DNA from: Pararhodonellum marinum
Lineage (GTDB): Bacteria; Bacteroidota; Bacteroidia; Cytophagales; Cyclobacteriaceae
NCBI RefSeq assembly: GCF_015354735.1
Contig: NZ_JACEFJ010000001.1
Span: forward strand, 62,001-126,000
Direction: 5' to 3'
DNA length: 64,000 nt
In this document: positions 8,003 through 15,969 of the stretch, in pieces
Numbering within the stretch: position 1 is the first letter of the stretch
How the letters are laid out: every line of letters begins with the position of its first letter
Translations under genes and position numbers: made by a program
Notes under the pieces: model-generated
What the model was told of the DNA's origin: nothing
What the model saw: the letters and a program-made list of their open reading frames with translations, nothing else
The model's database searches: none

Positions 8003-10405
8003 TCAACTACCACAAGCTTCACATTCATCTGGATTGTCCAGAGAACAGCTGATGGCTTCTTGTTTTTGGTTTTTGGAAACTACCTCTGGAGCTGCAGCTT
8101 TGGCGGCAGGGTTGCTTTCCAGGTTGTTTTTGTCCACAGTAAACTGAATGGCACTGGTAGCAGCTTTGGACCTCAGGTAATACATGCCTGTTTTCAATCC
8201 TTTTTTCCAGGCATAAAAGTGCATGGAGGTCAATTTACCAAAATTGGGCTCCTGCATAAATACGTTCATGCTCTGAGATTGACAAATGTAAGCACCCCGG
8301 TCTGCCGCTAGGTCTATGATCGTTTTCTGAGAGATTTCCCAAACTGTTTTGTAAAGGTCCTTGATATTTTGGGGAATTTCGGGAAAACCCTGCACTGATC
8401 CATTGGCAGCCACCAACCTGTTTTTCATGTTTTCGTTCCAAAGTCCCTGTCTGATCAGGTCTTTCATCAGGTGTTTGTTGACCACAATAAATTCACCTGA
8501 CAAGGTCCTTCTGGTGTAAATGTTGGAAGTATATGGTTCAAAGCACTCATTGTTGCCAAGGATCTGGGATGTAGATGCAGTAGGCATCGGAGCGACAAGA
8601 AGTGAGTTTCTTACCCCGTACTTAGCTACTTTTTCTTTCAATTCGGTCCAATTCCAACGGCCTGATTTTGGAGTTTTTCCCCATAGATCAAACTGGAATT
8701 TTCCTTTGGATACAGGGCTGCCTTCATAGGTTTCATAGGTGCCGTCTATTTTAGCCAGCTCCATGGAGGTTTCCATGGCGGCAAAGTAGATGGTTTCGAA
8801 AATGTCTTCGTTGAGTCCTTTGGCTTCCTCGGATTCAAATGGCATTCTGAGCATGATAAAAGCATCAGCAAGTCCTTGAATCCCCAATCCGATGGGACGG
8901 TGTCTGAAGTTGGATCTTCGCGCCTCTTCTACTGGATAGTAGTTGACGTCTATGACTTTGTTCAGGTTGCGGGTAGCCACTTTAGTAATGTCATACAATT
9001 TCTGGTGATTGAAGTAGCGTTTGCCATCCTTACCGGTTTCTACAAATTTGGGAAGGGCTAGGGAAGCAAGGTTACATACAGCCACCTCATCTGGAGCAGT
9101 GTACTCTATGATTTCTGTGCAAAGGTTGGAGGACTTGATGGTACCCAGATTTTGCTGATTTGATTTGCCATTGGCTGCATCTTTATACAGCATGTAGGGG
9201 GTACCTGTCTCGATTTGTGATTCCAGTATCTCAAACCAGAGGTCCTGTGCTTTGATGGTTTCCCTTGCCCGGCCTTCTTTTTCGTATTTTTCGTACAGTC
9301 TTTCGAATTCTTCTCCATGGCAGTCCGCGAGTCCAGGCGCTTCATTGGGACAGAACAGGGACCATTTTTCATTGGCTTCCACGCGTTTCATGAACAGATC
9401 GGAAATCCAAAGTGCATAAAACAAATCGCGGGCTCTCAGTTCCTCTTTTCCGTGGTTTTTCTTCAGATCTAAGAAGTCTTTGATATCTGCATGCCAAGGC
9501 TCCAGATAGATGGCAAAGCTGCCTTTGCGCTTTCCTCCTCCCTGATCCACATACCTGGCGGTCATGTCAAAGTTTCTCAACATAGGTACAATACCGTTCG
9601 ATACCCCATTAGTACCCCGGATATAGGAACCTTTGGCCCGCACGTGGTGAATGGATAAACCGATGCCACCGGCTGACTGGGAGATTTTGGCACATTGCTT
9701 CAAGGTGTCATAAATCCCATCTATGCTGTCATCCTTCATGGTGAGCAAGAAACAGGAAGAAAGCTGTGGCTTGGGTGTGCCGGCATTGAAGAGGGTGGGA
9801 GTGGCATGGGTAAACCACTTTTGGGAAAGGAGGTGGTACGTCTCAATAGCCGCTTCTATGTCCTCCTTATGGATGCCTACAGCCACCCGCATCAGCATGT
9901 GCTGGGGTCTTTCCACCACTTTGTTGTCCAGTTTGATGAGGTAGCTTTTTTCTAAGGTTTTGAACCCAAAGTAATCGTAGTCAAAGTCTCTGTTGTAATC
10001 TATGACTTCGTCAAGTTTGGCAGCATATTTTTTGATGACACCATATACATCAGGGGCAATCAGGGCTGCATTGTCACCCGTAACCGGGTTGATGTAAGTG
10101 TACAGCCTTTTCATTGTATTGGAAAATGACTGACTGGTGGTTTTGTGAAGGTTGGAGATGGCGATTCTGGCGGCCAATATGGCATAATCCGGATGCTGAA
10201 CGGTAAGTGAAGCACATACTTCAGCAGCAAGGTTGTCCAGTTCAGTGGTGGTCACTCCGTCATAAAGCCCATCAATCACTTTTTTGGCTACTTCTATGGG
10301 ATGGATATAGCGCCCATCCAATTCATAGCACAGGTTTTCTATCCTTGAGGTGATTTTATCGAATCTGACTGATTCCCGGCGTCCGTCTCTTTTTATTACT
10401 AACAT
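8003..10405 (-). CDS. nrdA: Ribonucleoside-diphosphate reductase, alpha subunit (class Ia)
   Basis: An 800-residue catalytic subunit that reduces ribonucleoside diphosphates to deoxy forms. Residues 1-90 form an ATP-cone ([16 protein letters not shown]), the allosteric activity site. Redox and thiyl cysteines are visible in PQLSSCFLL and in the SNLCTEI...CNLASLAL region. The C-terminal shuttle pair is in the final CEACGS. FPMPTAST-like catalytic loop residues appear as APMPTAST. It follows nrdB after 37 nt on the same strand, with a strong terminator behind it, so nrdB-nrdA form one transcript. Confidence 0.97.
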   Translation of the reverse strand: MLVIKRDGRRESVRFDKITSRIENLCYELDGRYIHPIEVAKKVIDGLYDGVTTTELDNLAAEVCASLTVQHPDYAILAARIAISNLHKTTSQSFSNTMKRLYTYINPVTGDNAALIAPDVYGVIKKYAAKLDEVIDYNRDFDYDYFGFKTLEKSYLIKLDNKVVERPQHMLMRVAVGIHKEDIEAAIETYHLLSQKWFTHATPTLFNAGTPKPQLSSCFLLTMKDDSIDGIYDTLKQCAKISQSAGGIGLSIHHVRAKGSYIRGTNGVSNGIVPMLRNFDMTARYVDQGGGKRKGSFAIYLEPWHADIKDFLDLKKNHGKEELRARDLFYALWISDLFMKRVEANEKWSLFCPNEAPGLADCHGEEFERLYEKYEKEGRARETIKAQDLWFEILESQIETGTPYMLYKDAANGKSNQQNLGTIKSSNLCTEIIEYTAPDEVAVCNLASLALPKFVETGKDGKRYFNHQKLYDITKVATRNLNKVIDVNYYPVEEARRSNFRHRPIGLGIQGLADAFIMLRMPFESEEAKGLNEDIFETIYFAAMETSMELAKIDGTYETYEGSPVSKGKFQFDLWGKTPKSGRWNWTELKEKVAKYGVRNSLLVAPMPTASTSQILGNNECFEPYTSNIYTRRTLSGEFIVVNKHLMKDLIRQGLWNENMKNRLVAANGSVQGFPEIPQNIKDLYKTVWEISQKTIIDLAADRGAYICQSQSMNVFMQEPNFGKLTSMHFYAWKKGLKTGMYYLRSKAATSAIQFTVDKNNLESNPAAKAAAPEVVSKNQKQEAISCSLDNPDECEACGS

Positions 10406-10442
10406 GCTGTATTTACTGGATTAAAGGTGGTGGAAAGATGAT

Positions 10443-11423
10443 TTAGAAGTCTTCTCCTATGGAGAATTTGGGGGATTCTGAAATTTCTTTGGATTTCATG
10501 ACGCCGGCTTTCTGGTAATCGCCTACCCTCTTTTCGAAGAAGTTGGTCTTGCCCTGCAAGGAAATCATGTCCATAAAATCAAAAGGATTGGTGCTGTTCC
10601 AGACCTTGTCACAGCCCAGTTCCATCAACAGACGGTCTGCCACAAATTCTATGTACTGGCACATCAGATCAGAATTCATTCCGATCAGTCGGACAGGGAT
10701 TGCGTCGGTTACAAATTCCTTTTCGATTTCTACCGCATCTTTGATGATCATGGTGACGGTTTCTTTTGGCAGGGGTTGTACCACATGCCTGGTATATAGG
10801 TGACAGGCAAAGTCACAATGAAGCCCTTCATCACGGGAAATCAATTCATTGGAAAAGGTCAATCCCGGCATCAGCCCTCTTTTCTTCAGCCAGAAAATAG
10901 AGCAGAAGGAACCGGAAAAGAAAATACCCTCCACCGCAGCAAATGCAACAAGCCTCTCTTGGAAGTTGCCATTGTCAATCCAACGCAAGGCCCAATCGGC
11001 TTTTTTCTTGATGCAGTCAATATGTTCTACCGCATTCAGCATTTTGTCTCTTTCTACCGCATCTTTAATATAGGTATCGATCAGCAAGCTGTAGGTTTCC
11101 GAGTGGATGTTTTCCATGGCGATCTGAAACCCATAGAAAAACTTGGCCTCCGTATATTGTACTTCTGAAACAAAGTGTTCGGCTAGATTTTCATTGACGA
11201 TACCATCACTTGCAGCGAAGAAGGCCAGTACATGTGAAATAAAATGACGTTCACCATCTGACAGGTTTTTCCAGTCTTTCAGGTCTTGACTAAGATCAAT
11301 TTCTTCTGCGGTCCAAAAACTCGCCTCTGCCTTCTTGTAATACTCCCAAATGTCATCATGTTGAATGGGAAAAAGTACAAATCGGTTTTTGTTCTCTCTA
11401 AGGATAGGTTCTACTTGTTGCAT
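10443..11423 (-). CDS. nrdB: Ribonucleoside-diphosphate reductase, beta subunit
   Basis: A 326-residue radical-generating subunit. Metal ligands and radical tyrosine can be followed: carboxylates in [13 protein letters not shown], the [11 protein letters not shown] segment with E, H and the tyrosine, EGIFFSGSF, and DEGLHCDF. The protein has no extra ATP-cone at its N-terminus; the cone is on NrdA. It is the promoter-proximal gene of the pair, with about 900 bp of non-coding DNA upstream that carries several inverted repeats. Confidence 0.96.
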   Translation of the reverse strand: MQQVEPILRENKNRFVLFPIQHDDIWEYYKKAEASFWTAEEIDLSQDLKDWKNLSDGERHFISHVLAFFAASDGIVNENLAEHFVSEVQYTEAKFFYGFQIAMENIHSETYSLLIDTYIKDAVERDKMLNAVEHIDCIKKKADWALRWIDNGNFQERLVAFAAVEGIFFSGSFCSIFWLKKRGLMPGLTFSNELISRDEGLHCDFACHLYTRHVVQPLPKETVTMIIKDAVEIEKEFVTDAIPVRLIGMNSDLMCQYIEFVADRLLMELGCDKVWNSTNPFDFMDMISLQGKTNFFEKRVGDYQKAGVMKSKEISESPKFSIGEDF

Positions 11424-11640
11424 TATACTGTTATTTTATTTGTGATACCTTTAACGGGCTTAATTAAAGGTTTAAAAACTGATTTTCGATCGGCCTTTCG
11501 ATAGGGATTTTCTGTTTTTTACAACAGGAGCCTGTGAACAAATATGAATAACAAATTTTAAATATAAAACCCTTCAATTAGGGCTTGAAGTAAATTTTTG
11601 ACCGAAATTCAAGTGTATTATAAATAATTATAAATGAAAT

Positions 11641-11658
11641 ACTTATAGTATATCAAGT
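11641..11658. promoter_or_regulatory. Imperfect palindrome upstream of nrdB, possible operator
   Basis: ACTTATAGTATATCAAGT has matching ACTT/AAGT ends and an AT-rich centre, the general shape of a repressor site such as an NrdR box. The match to the NrdR consensus is weak and the site is about 220 nt before the nrdB start, so this is a guess. Confidence 0.2.
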
Positions 11659-11732
11659 AAAGTTATACTTGTGTTTTTAAGCTACTTTCAGGGCTTTCAA
11701 CTTTTTTTGAAAAATTTTAATTTTTTTTCAAG

Positions 11733-11765
11733 GACCACGATTCAATTAGAAATTGAATTGTGGTC
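11733..11765. repeat. 15-bp inverted repeat (hairpin)
   Basis: GACCACGATTCAATT pairs with AATTGAATTGTGGTC around an AGA loop, with one G-T pair. A T-run precedes the left arm and an A-run follows the right arm, so the stem can extend further. This arrangement is not a normal terminator on either strand. Confidence 0.7.
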
Positions 11766-11970
11766 AAAAAATAACATTAAAACTACCGGCTTTTTCCTTC
11801 ATATATAAGTAATTGAAAATCAATATTTTTAGACAAATCAACAAGTTGATTGTTGATTGTTGTTCGAATCCAACTTGAAAATGAATTTCACGCGAAGCTG
11901 CGGAAATTCACTAAAGAGTCACAAAGGAACAAGGAATTGAATGCAACTAAACGGTCCGATCAAGTCAATT

Positions 11971-12043
11971 ACCCCCATTGCTTTCTGTGCCAACCTATGT
12001 CCGCGCTGAAAATTATTGCAACATAGGAGGAGCAATGAGGGGG
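11971..12043. repeat. Long imperfect hairpin
   Basis: ACCCCCATTGCT (11971-11982) pairs with AGCAATGAGGGGG (12031-12043), and CCTATGT (11994-12000) with ACATAGG (12021-12027). Nested arms with an unpaired internal part give a roughly 70-nt structure, GC-richer than its surroundings. It resembles a palindromic intergenic repeat unit or the end of a lost element. Confidence 0.6.
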
Positions 12044-12275
12044 AGGTTTTCTGCTTCTTGCAAGTGGCTGAAATTTAATTTCGAGCAGCTGTTTTAGTAT
12101 TGGGTTTTAATAACTCGTAGAGTGGGAGTTTGGAAGAAAATTGGACGGAACAATAAGGCGTATTGATTTTGTTAGCTGCAGAATAGGGGGACTTCAAAGC
12201 TTTAGTGTTCATATAATTTTGTTTAAGGTATTCATTTGTGCCGGTGTTTTATTTTTTTCATTCGAAAACTCTTCC

Positions 12276-12283
12276 TATATTTG
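12276..12283 (+). promoter_or_regulatory. -7 promoter element of rplU-rpmA
   Basis: TATATTTG matches TAnnTTTG exactly, 35 nt before the rplU ATG. A T-rich stretch at 12246-12258 covers the -33 position but has no clear TTTG. Confidence 0.6.
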
Positions 12284-12318
12284 CACCTCAATTTCGATAA
12301 AAAGTTTTATAAACACTC

Positions 12319-12630
12319 ATGTACGCAATAGTTAACATAGCAGGTAAGCAGTTCAAAGTAACTCAAGATCAGTTTGTCTATGCACCAAAAATGCAGGGCG
12401 AGGCTGGCGCTTCCGTTGAATTTGATCAGGTATTGTTGTTGGACGATAACGGTACTGTATCAGTGGGTGCTCCTTTGTTAGAGGGAGCCAAGATATCCGG
12501 AAAGATTCTGGATCATGTAAAAGGTGACAAAGTAATCGTCTTTAAGAAGAAAAGAAGAAAAGGTTACAAGAAGAAAAACGGTCACAGACAAGAGTTCACC
12601 AAGGTGCTCATCGAAAATATTGTATTATAA
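12319..12630 (+). CDS. rplU: 50S ribosomal protein L21
   Basis: A 103-residue ribosomal protein that binds 23S rRNA. It starts MYAIVNIAGKQFKVTQDQ and holds the basic L21 signature around residues 75-95 (VFKKKRRKGYKKKNGHRQ). The length equals the family norm. It is followed after 33 nt by rpmA, the nearly universal bacterial pairing. Confidence 0.98.
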   Translation: MYAIVNIAGKQFKVTQDQFVYAPKMQGEAGASVEFDQVLLLDDNGTVSVGAPLLEGAKISGKILDHVKGDKVIVFKKKRRKGYKKKNGHRQEFTKVLIENIVL

Positions 12631-12663
12631 GGTTATCCAAGGAAACCACAAAAATCTAAAGTT

Positions 12664-12924
12664 ATGGCTCACAAGAAAGGTGTCGGTAGTTCCAGAAACG
12701 GAAGAGAATCTCACAGTAAGAGATTAGGCGTTAAGAAATTCGGAGGCGAAGTAGTAATCGCCGGTAACATTTTGGTAAGACAAAGAGGTACCAAACACCA
12801 TCCAGGTAACAATGTAGGTGTTGGAAAAGACCATACTTTGTTTGCATTATCCGATGGCAAAGTGGAATTCAAGAAGAAATTTGATGGCAAGTCTTATGTC
12901 AATGTAGTTCCTGCTGAAGCCTAA
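12664..12924 (+). CDS. rpmA: 50S ribosomal protein L27
   Basis: An 86-residue ribosomal protein whose N-terminal tail reaches the peptidyl-transferase centre. [20 protein letters not shown] and [14 protein letters not shown] are diagnostic. The N-terminus begins directly with the functional A-H-K-K-G tail, so no Firmicutes-type processing extension is present. It ends the rplU operon just before a strong terminator. Confidence 0.98.
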   Translation: MAHKKGVGSSRNGRESHSKRLGVKKFGGEVVIAGNILVRQRGTKHHPGNNVGVGKDHTLFALSDGKVEFKKKFDGKSYVNVVPAEA

Positions 12925-12937
12925 GAAAGCTCAATAC

Positions 12938-12974
12938 AAAAAAGGCCCGTTTCATTTGAAACGGGCCTTTTTTG
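12938..12974 (+). terminator. Rho-independent terminator of rplU-rpmA
   Basis: GGCCCGTTTCA (12944-12954) and TGAAACGGGCC (12957-12967) form a perfect 11-bp stem, flanked by A-run and T-run. It starts 14 nt after the rpmA stop. Because of the flanking A/T runs it may also act on minus-strand transcription. Confidence 0.95.
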
Positions 12975-13011
12975 TTTTATTGCTGATTTTTTCCCTGCTT
13001 TTGATCAACTT

Positions 13012-13629
13012 TTAGTCTTGTAACCTAAAAATTAACCCGCCGGTGAATCCAAACTGAGCTATGGGGGACCAGCCCGATACACCTACCGCAGTTCCTCCTC
13101 CTGGGCTCCACCACAGGCTACTTCCCACTCCTATGATAGGCATCATAAGATTTGCCTGTAATCGTAACCCCACCCTATCTGAAGCATAAAATTTCATTCC
13201 TCCCTGAAAGCCTACGGTGAATTTTGTGATATTTCTGAAATTGCTCTCAGGAAATGCCAATGTACCTGTTCCGAATTTCGCTCCTGTAAATAGTGTCATT
13301 TTTTCTGAAGTAGGAAAAAGTCTGTTGAGACCGATAGTGGCATAATGAACTTGGGCTTTCGTATCGACATTTTCTCGCAAATTCGTAGATCTTGCCACTG
13401 CTCTGGTTCCCATATAATTGTAAGCAACTTCAATTTCAGTGGCTTTATTTATGGGAAACCCAATCATTCCTCCCCAATTTTGCCCGTCCTGCAAGAAGGC
13501 CCTGCCCCCGGCAATGTTAAATCCTGACTGGAAGGTGTAGCCGGTTATTGGGGTAATTTCAATGCCTTGAGCCATCAATTGAGCCAAAGAACAAAACACA
13601 AAGGATGTAACTATAATTGCTTTTTTCAT
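13012..13629 (-). CDS. Outer-membrane beta-barrel-like secreted protein
   Basis: A 205-residue protein with a signal peptide MKKAIIVTSFVFCSLAQLMAQ cleaved near residue 21. The mature part is typical of a small outer-membrane barrel: ITPITGYTFQSGFNIAGGRAF, FTVGFQGGMKFY, VGLRLQANLMMPI and a final strand IAQFGFTGGLIFRLQD. No specific family is claimed. It is a single gene convergent with rplU-rpmA, with the terminator at 12938-12974 between them. Confidence 0.6.
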   Translation of the reverse strand: MKKAIIVTSFVFCSLAQLMAQGIEITPITGYTFQSGFNIAGGRAFLQDGQNWGGMIGFPINKATEIEVAYNYMGTRAVARSTNLRENVDTKAQVHYATIGLNRLFPTSEKMTLFTGAKFGTGTLAFPESNFRNITKFTVGFQGGMKFYASDRVGLRLQANLMMPIIGVGSSLWWSPGGGTAVGVSGWSPIAQFGFTGGLIFRLQD

Positions 13630-13768
13630 TGATTTGCTAAATTTTTAATTTTAGAAGTTTTTGATATTACTGTATTGGTTTTTTAAGATCGTCATACTTA
13701 ACATATTGAAACCCATACCAAAGGAATGGATATTCAAACTGATAAAAAATACAAGTAGGGCCAAATGC

Positions 13769-13813
13769 TTTCTGTTTATGCCAAGATTCATATAATCTTG
13801 GCATAAACAGAAA
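13769..13813. repeat. Perfect 20-bp inverted repeat
   Basis: TTTCTGTTTATGCCAAGATT (13769-13788) and its exact reverse complement (13794-13813) flank a 5-nt spacer CATAT. No T-run follows on either strand, so it is not a standard terminator. It lies next to gene fragments of a probable restriction locus and may be a recombination site or the end of a lost mobile element. Confidence 0.85.
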
Positions 13814-13891
13814 TATTCATTTTTCAAGTCTTCAAAAATCCAGAAAACGCTACTATAATTAAAAGACATTAAAACGGAATAATTATCTGTT

Positions 13892-14053
13892 GAGCACTTC
13901 AATGAGCTGCTTTCCGATTGCACCGAACAAAAAGACGACCTGATCAAAGCCAAAAACTCCCTGATGGAAACTACCGTGGAAATCGATCAGGTGGCTAAAG
14001 TTACTTTTTTGGATGGCTTTGGCAAGATGATTCAATTTCATAGCGCTAATTAA
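13892..14053 (+). pseudogene. C-terminal fragment of an unknown protein
   Basis: A 53-codon open stretch, closed at 14051-14053 by TAA, that reads like true protein: EHFNELLSDCTEQKDDLIKA at its start and VTFLDGFGKMIQFHSAN at its end. An in-frame stop lies a few codons upstream and there is no start codon before it, so it is a truncated gene end. The family was not recognised. It converges on the type III restriction fragment, 3 nt away. Confidence 0.45.
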
Positions 14054-14056
14054 ATC

Positions 14057-14398
14057 TTAGGCTTTATCTAATGTAAAAGCTCCTTTAATTTCTTTTTTGT
14101 CAAAGACCATGAAGTACGCAAAGTCATTTCCTGCTTGTTTTTCCCATTCATTTCCAAGGCGACATTTTGCCTCACTGTCGGACCCATCCAAATGTTCTCC
14201 TTTCGTCTCAATCAAGATAGTCTTTCCTGATTTGGTTTGAAGTATGAAATCGGGGTAATGATTGGACTTAAATCCATTGATGAAAAAACCTTTTCCACGT
14301 TCTAAATTCCTATGCCAAAATACAATGTTTGAAGAGGTACCTATTTCCATTGCTACTCTTTCTCCCCTCTTGGAAATAATTACTCCCCATATACACAA
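14057..14398 (-). pseudogene. Type III restriction enzyme (Res) C-terminal remnant
   Basis: The translation contains FWHRNLERGKGFFINGF, NHYPDFILQTKSGKTILIETKGEHLDG and YFMVFDKKE in pieces. This is the endonuclease domain that ends type III Res subunits, with the PD...ExK nuclease residues (PDF, then ETK). About 110 residues remain of an expected protein of 800-1000. The frame opens with TTG only and an in-frame TAG lies upstream; the helicase part and the Mod methylase are missing. The locus is therefore a relic. A solitary small nuclease cannot be fully excluded. Confidence 0.7.
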
Positions 14399-14484
14399 AA
14401 ATAAGTCTTGAATTATCTCAAAGGACTAATTTGGGATTGGTTAATTCTAAGAATAACAAATTAAAGGATCTCTGAAAAAAGCGA

Positions 14485-15879
14485 TCATCTCACCCGAACC
14501 AATGGAGCTTGTTTCCAAGTACCGTCAAGCGCTTCCGGCTTAGGCCAATAAAGTCGGTTAAACAGCAAGAAGGCCCCTTTTGGTGCAGGAAGCCAATTGG
14601 GTTCCTTGTCTTTGCCGGGTGATTCATGCTGAATATAAAGCGTTAGACCACCATCTTCATCTATTTTGAATTGCGACAGCATGGTCGAGTTCAATAGGTA
14701 GCGATCGATGGGATTGTGAACCAATAGGCTGGCTGGAGAATCGTACATAGTAAGCGACCAGAAAGAGTTAACGGGTGGCATCTGACCCTTCTCAAAACGC
14801 AAGTTGTACTGATGGGAGCCGTCCAGATTCTGCCCATCAATGTCCGTGAAGTAAGGCAGATAGATCGCTTCTTCTTTCGAAAGTCCATAGATCCCGATCA
14901 CCGCTGCACCCATCCGGTAGAGGTAATTGTTCTGGAGATGCTCGCGGGTACCAAGTGCGTCACCGGACGTCATCTCACCTCTGTTGAACCGTTCCCGCAA
15001 CCCTTGGAAATCAGTCCAGGCATCGGTAATGCCGGCCTCAATCGCCTCCTTTATTTCAGACGATAGTTTCTCTGCATGAAAAGTTTTACCTGTACCAATC
15101 CCGATCTTTTCGAATCGTTCCATTAATGCCACTTCCGATGGATGGGTTGGGCAGAACTGTAGGTAAAAGTTCAACATTGAAAAGAAATCGAGAGATGTTC
15201 TCTGTGAGTCAGGCGTAAGCGGTTGGGGAAAGTCTATGACCGATGAGGCTTTAGGGGCCGGATTTTTAAGAAATGCTGATAAGGGCTGAGCAATATACTT
15301 TTCCTGAATCTTCTTGACGTTTTCGAGGTCGTCCGGATTGAAGAGTTGTGTTCGAAACTGGGCGGAGGCGATTTCGGTCTCGCAACGGATCACCCGTGTA
15401 ATACCATCAGGTTTTTCGCCTTGCCAGTTTGGTCCGGCGACAAGAAAATTACCTCCATTGTTACCATCCGTACGGCTCCCGGGAATATCGAAATTGTGCG
15501 TATAAAGGTCAATCAACTGTAAGCTCCAGTAACGCTCAGGAGCGATGGGCGGTACAGTAAACACGATAGGTTCTGCCCGCAGATCCAAGCCGATCCAAGA
15601 ATACGGGGTGTCAGAATTAGGTGTCTGGATCGCTCTGTCATCAGGTGTGAATACCCGAGGAATATTGACGAGCGTGTTGTAAGGTCCTTTATAGTTCGCA
15701 TGGCCTTTATCAACGAAATAGGTGTACTGCACACGCATATTGTCCACAAGCGGGAAGCCGTAAAGATAAGCCTCTTTGGCGATGGCCCGGGCTTCTTCGG
15801 GTGTAACTTCAGTTTTCGGACTTTGGCAGCCAATGGCAAAAGCAATAATGCCTAAGCCAAGCAACAATTTATTTTTCAT
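14485..15879 (-). CDS. DUF1254/DUF1214 lipoprotein
   Basis: A 464-residue predicted lipoprotein with lipobox FAIGC (cysteine 18). The DUF1254 domain covers about 40-165, with YNTLVNIPRVFTPDDRAIQ and TPNSDTPYSWIGLDLRAEP patterns. The DUF1214 domain covers about 330-455, with NSFWSLTMYDSPASLL and GGLTLYIQHESPG patterns. Function in the family is unknown; members often sit near sulfatases or hydrolases. It is the last gene of the minus-strand sulfatase block, 90 nt after the divergent sulfatase paralog. It looks somewhat richer in G+C than its neighbours, which may hint at transfer. Confidence 0.85.
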   Translation of the reverse strand: MKNKLLLGLGIIAFAIGCQSPKTEVTPEEARAIAKEAYLYGFPLVDNMRVQYTYFVDKGHANYKGPYNTLVNIPRVFTPDDRAIQTPNSDTPYSWIGLDLRAEPIVFTVPPIAPERYWSLQLIDLYTHNFDIPGSRTDGNNGGNFLVAGPNWQGEKPDGITRVIRCETEIASAQFRTQLFNPDDLENVKKIQEKYIAQPLSAFLKNPAPKASSVIDFPQPLTPDSQRTSLDFFSMLNFYLQFCPTHPSEVALMERFEKIGIGTGKTFHAEKLSSEIKEAIEAGITDAWTDFQGLRERFNRGEMTSGDALGTREHLQNNYLYRMGAAVIGIYGLSKEEAIYLPYFTDIDGQNLDGSHQYNLRFEKGQMPPVNSFWSLTMYDSPASLLVHNPIDRYLLNSTMLSQFKIDEDGGLTLYIQHESPGKDKEPNWLPAPKGAFLLFNRLYWPKPEALDGTWKQAPLVRVR

Positions 15880-15969
15880 CGTTTCTAATTTTAAATGATT
15901 ATTGCTTTTTATGAAATCTTGAAATGATCCCTGAGGAATCTATAAATAAATGTTTTTATTAATCGAAGC

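Larger units (their letters stand above)
11424..12318. other. Long non-coding region between nrdB and rplU
   Basis: About 895 bp without a convincing gene. It must contain the divergent promoters of nrdB and rplU-rpmA. Three structured elements stand out: an imperfect palindrome at 11641-11658 facing nrdB, a 15-bp hairpin at 11733-11765 and a long imperfect hairpin at 11971-12043. The remainder is AT-rich. Short reading frames here show no family features. Confidence 0.8.

Noticed and set aside
13651-13953. 100-codon minus-strand frame upstream of the barrel gene
   Set aside because: It crosses the perfect inverted repeat and runs antisense to the better supported gene fragment. Its composition is rich in Ser, Asn, Phe and Leu without domain features.
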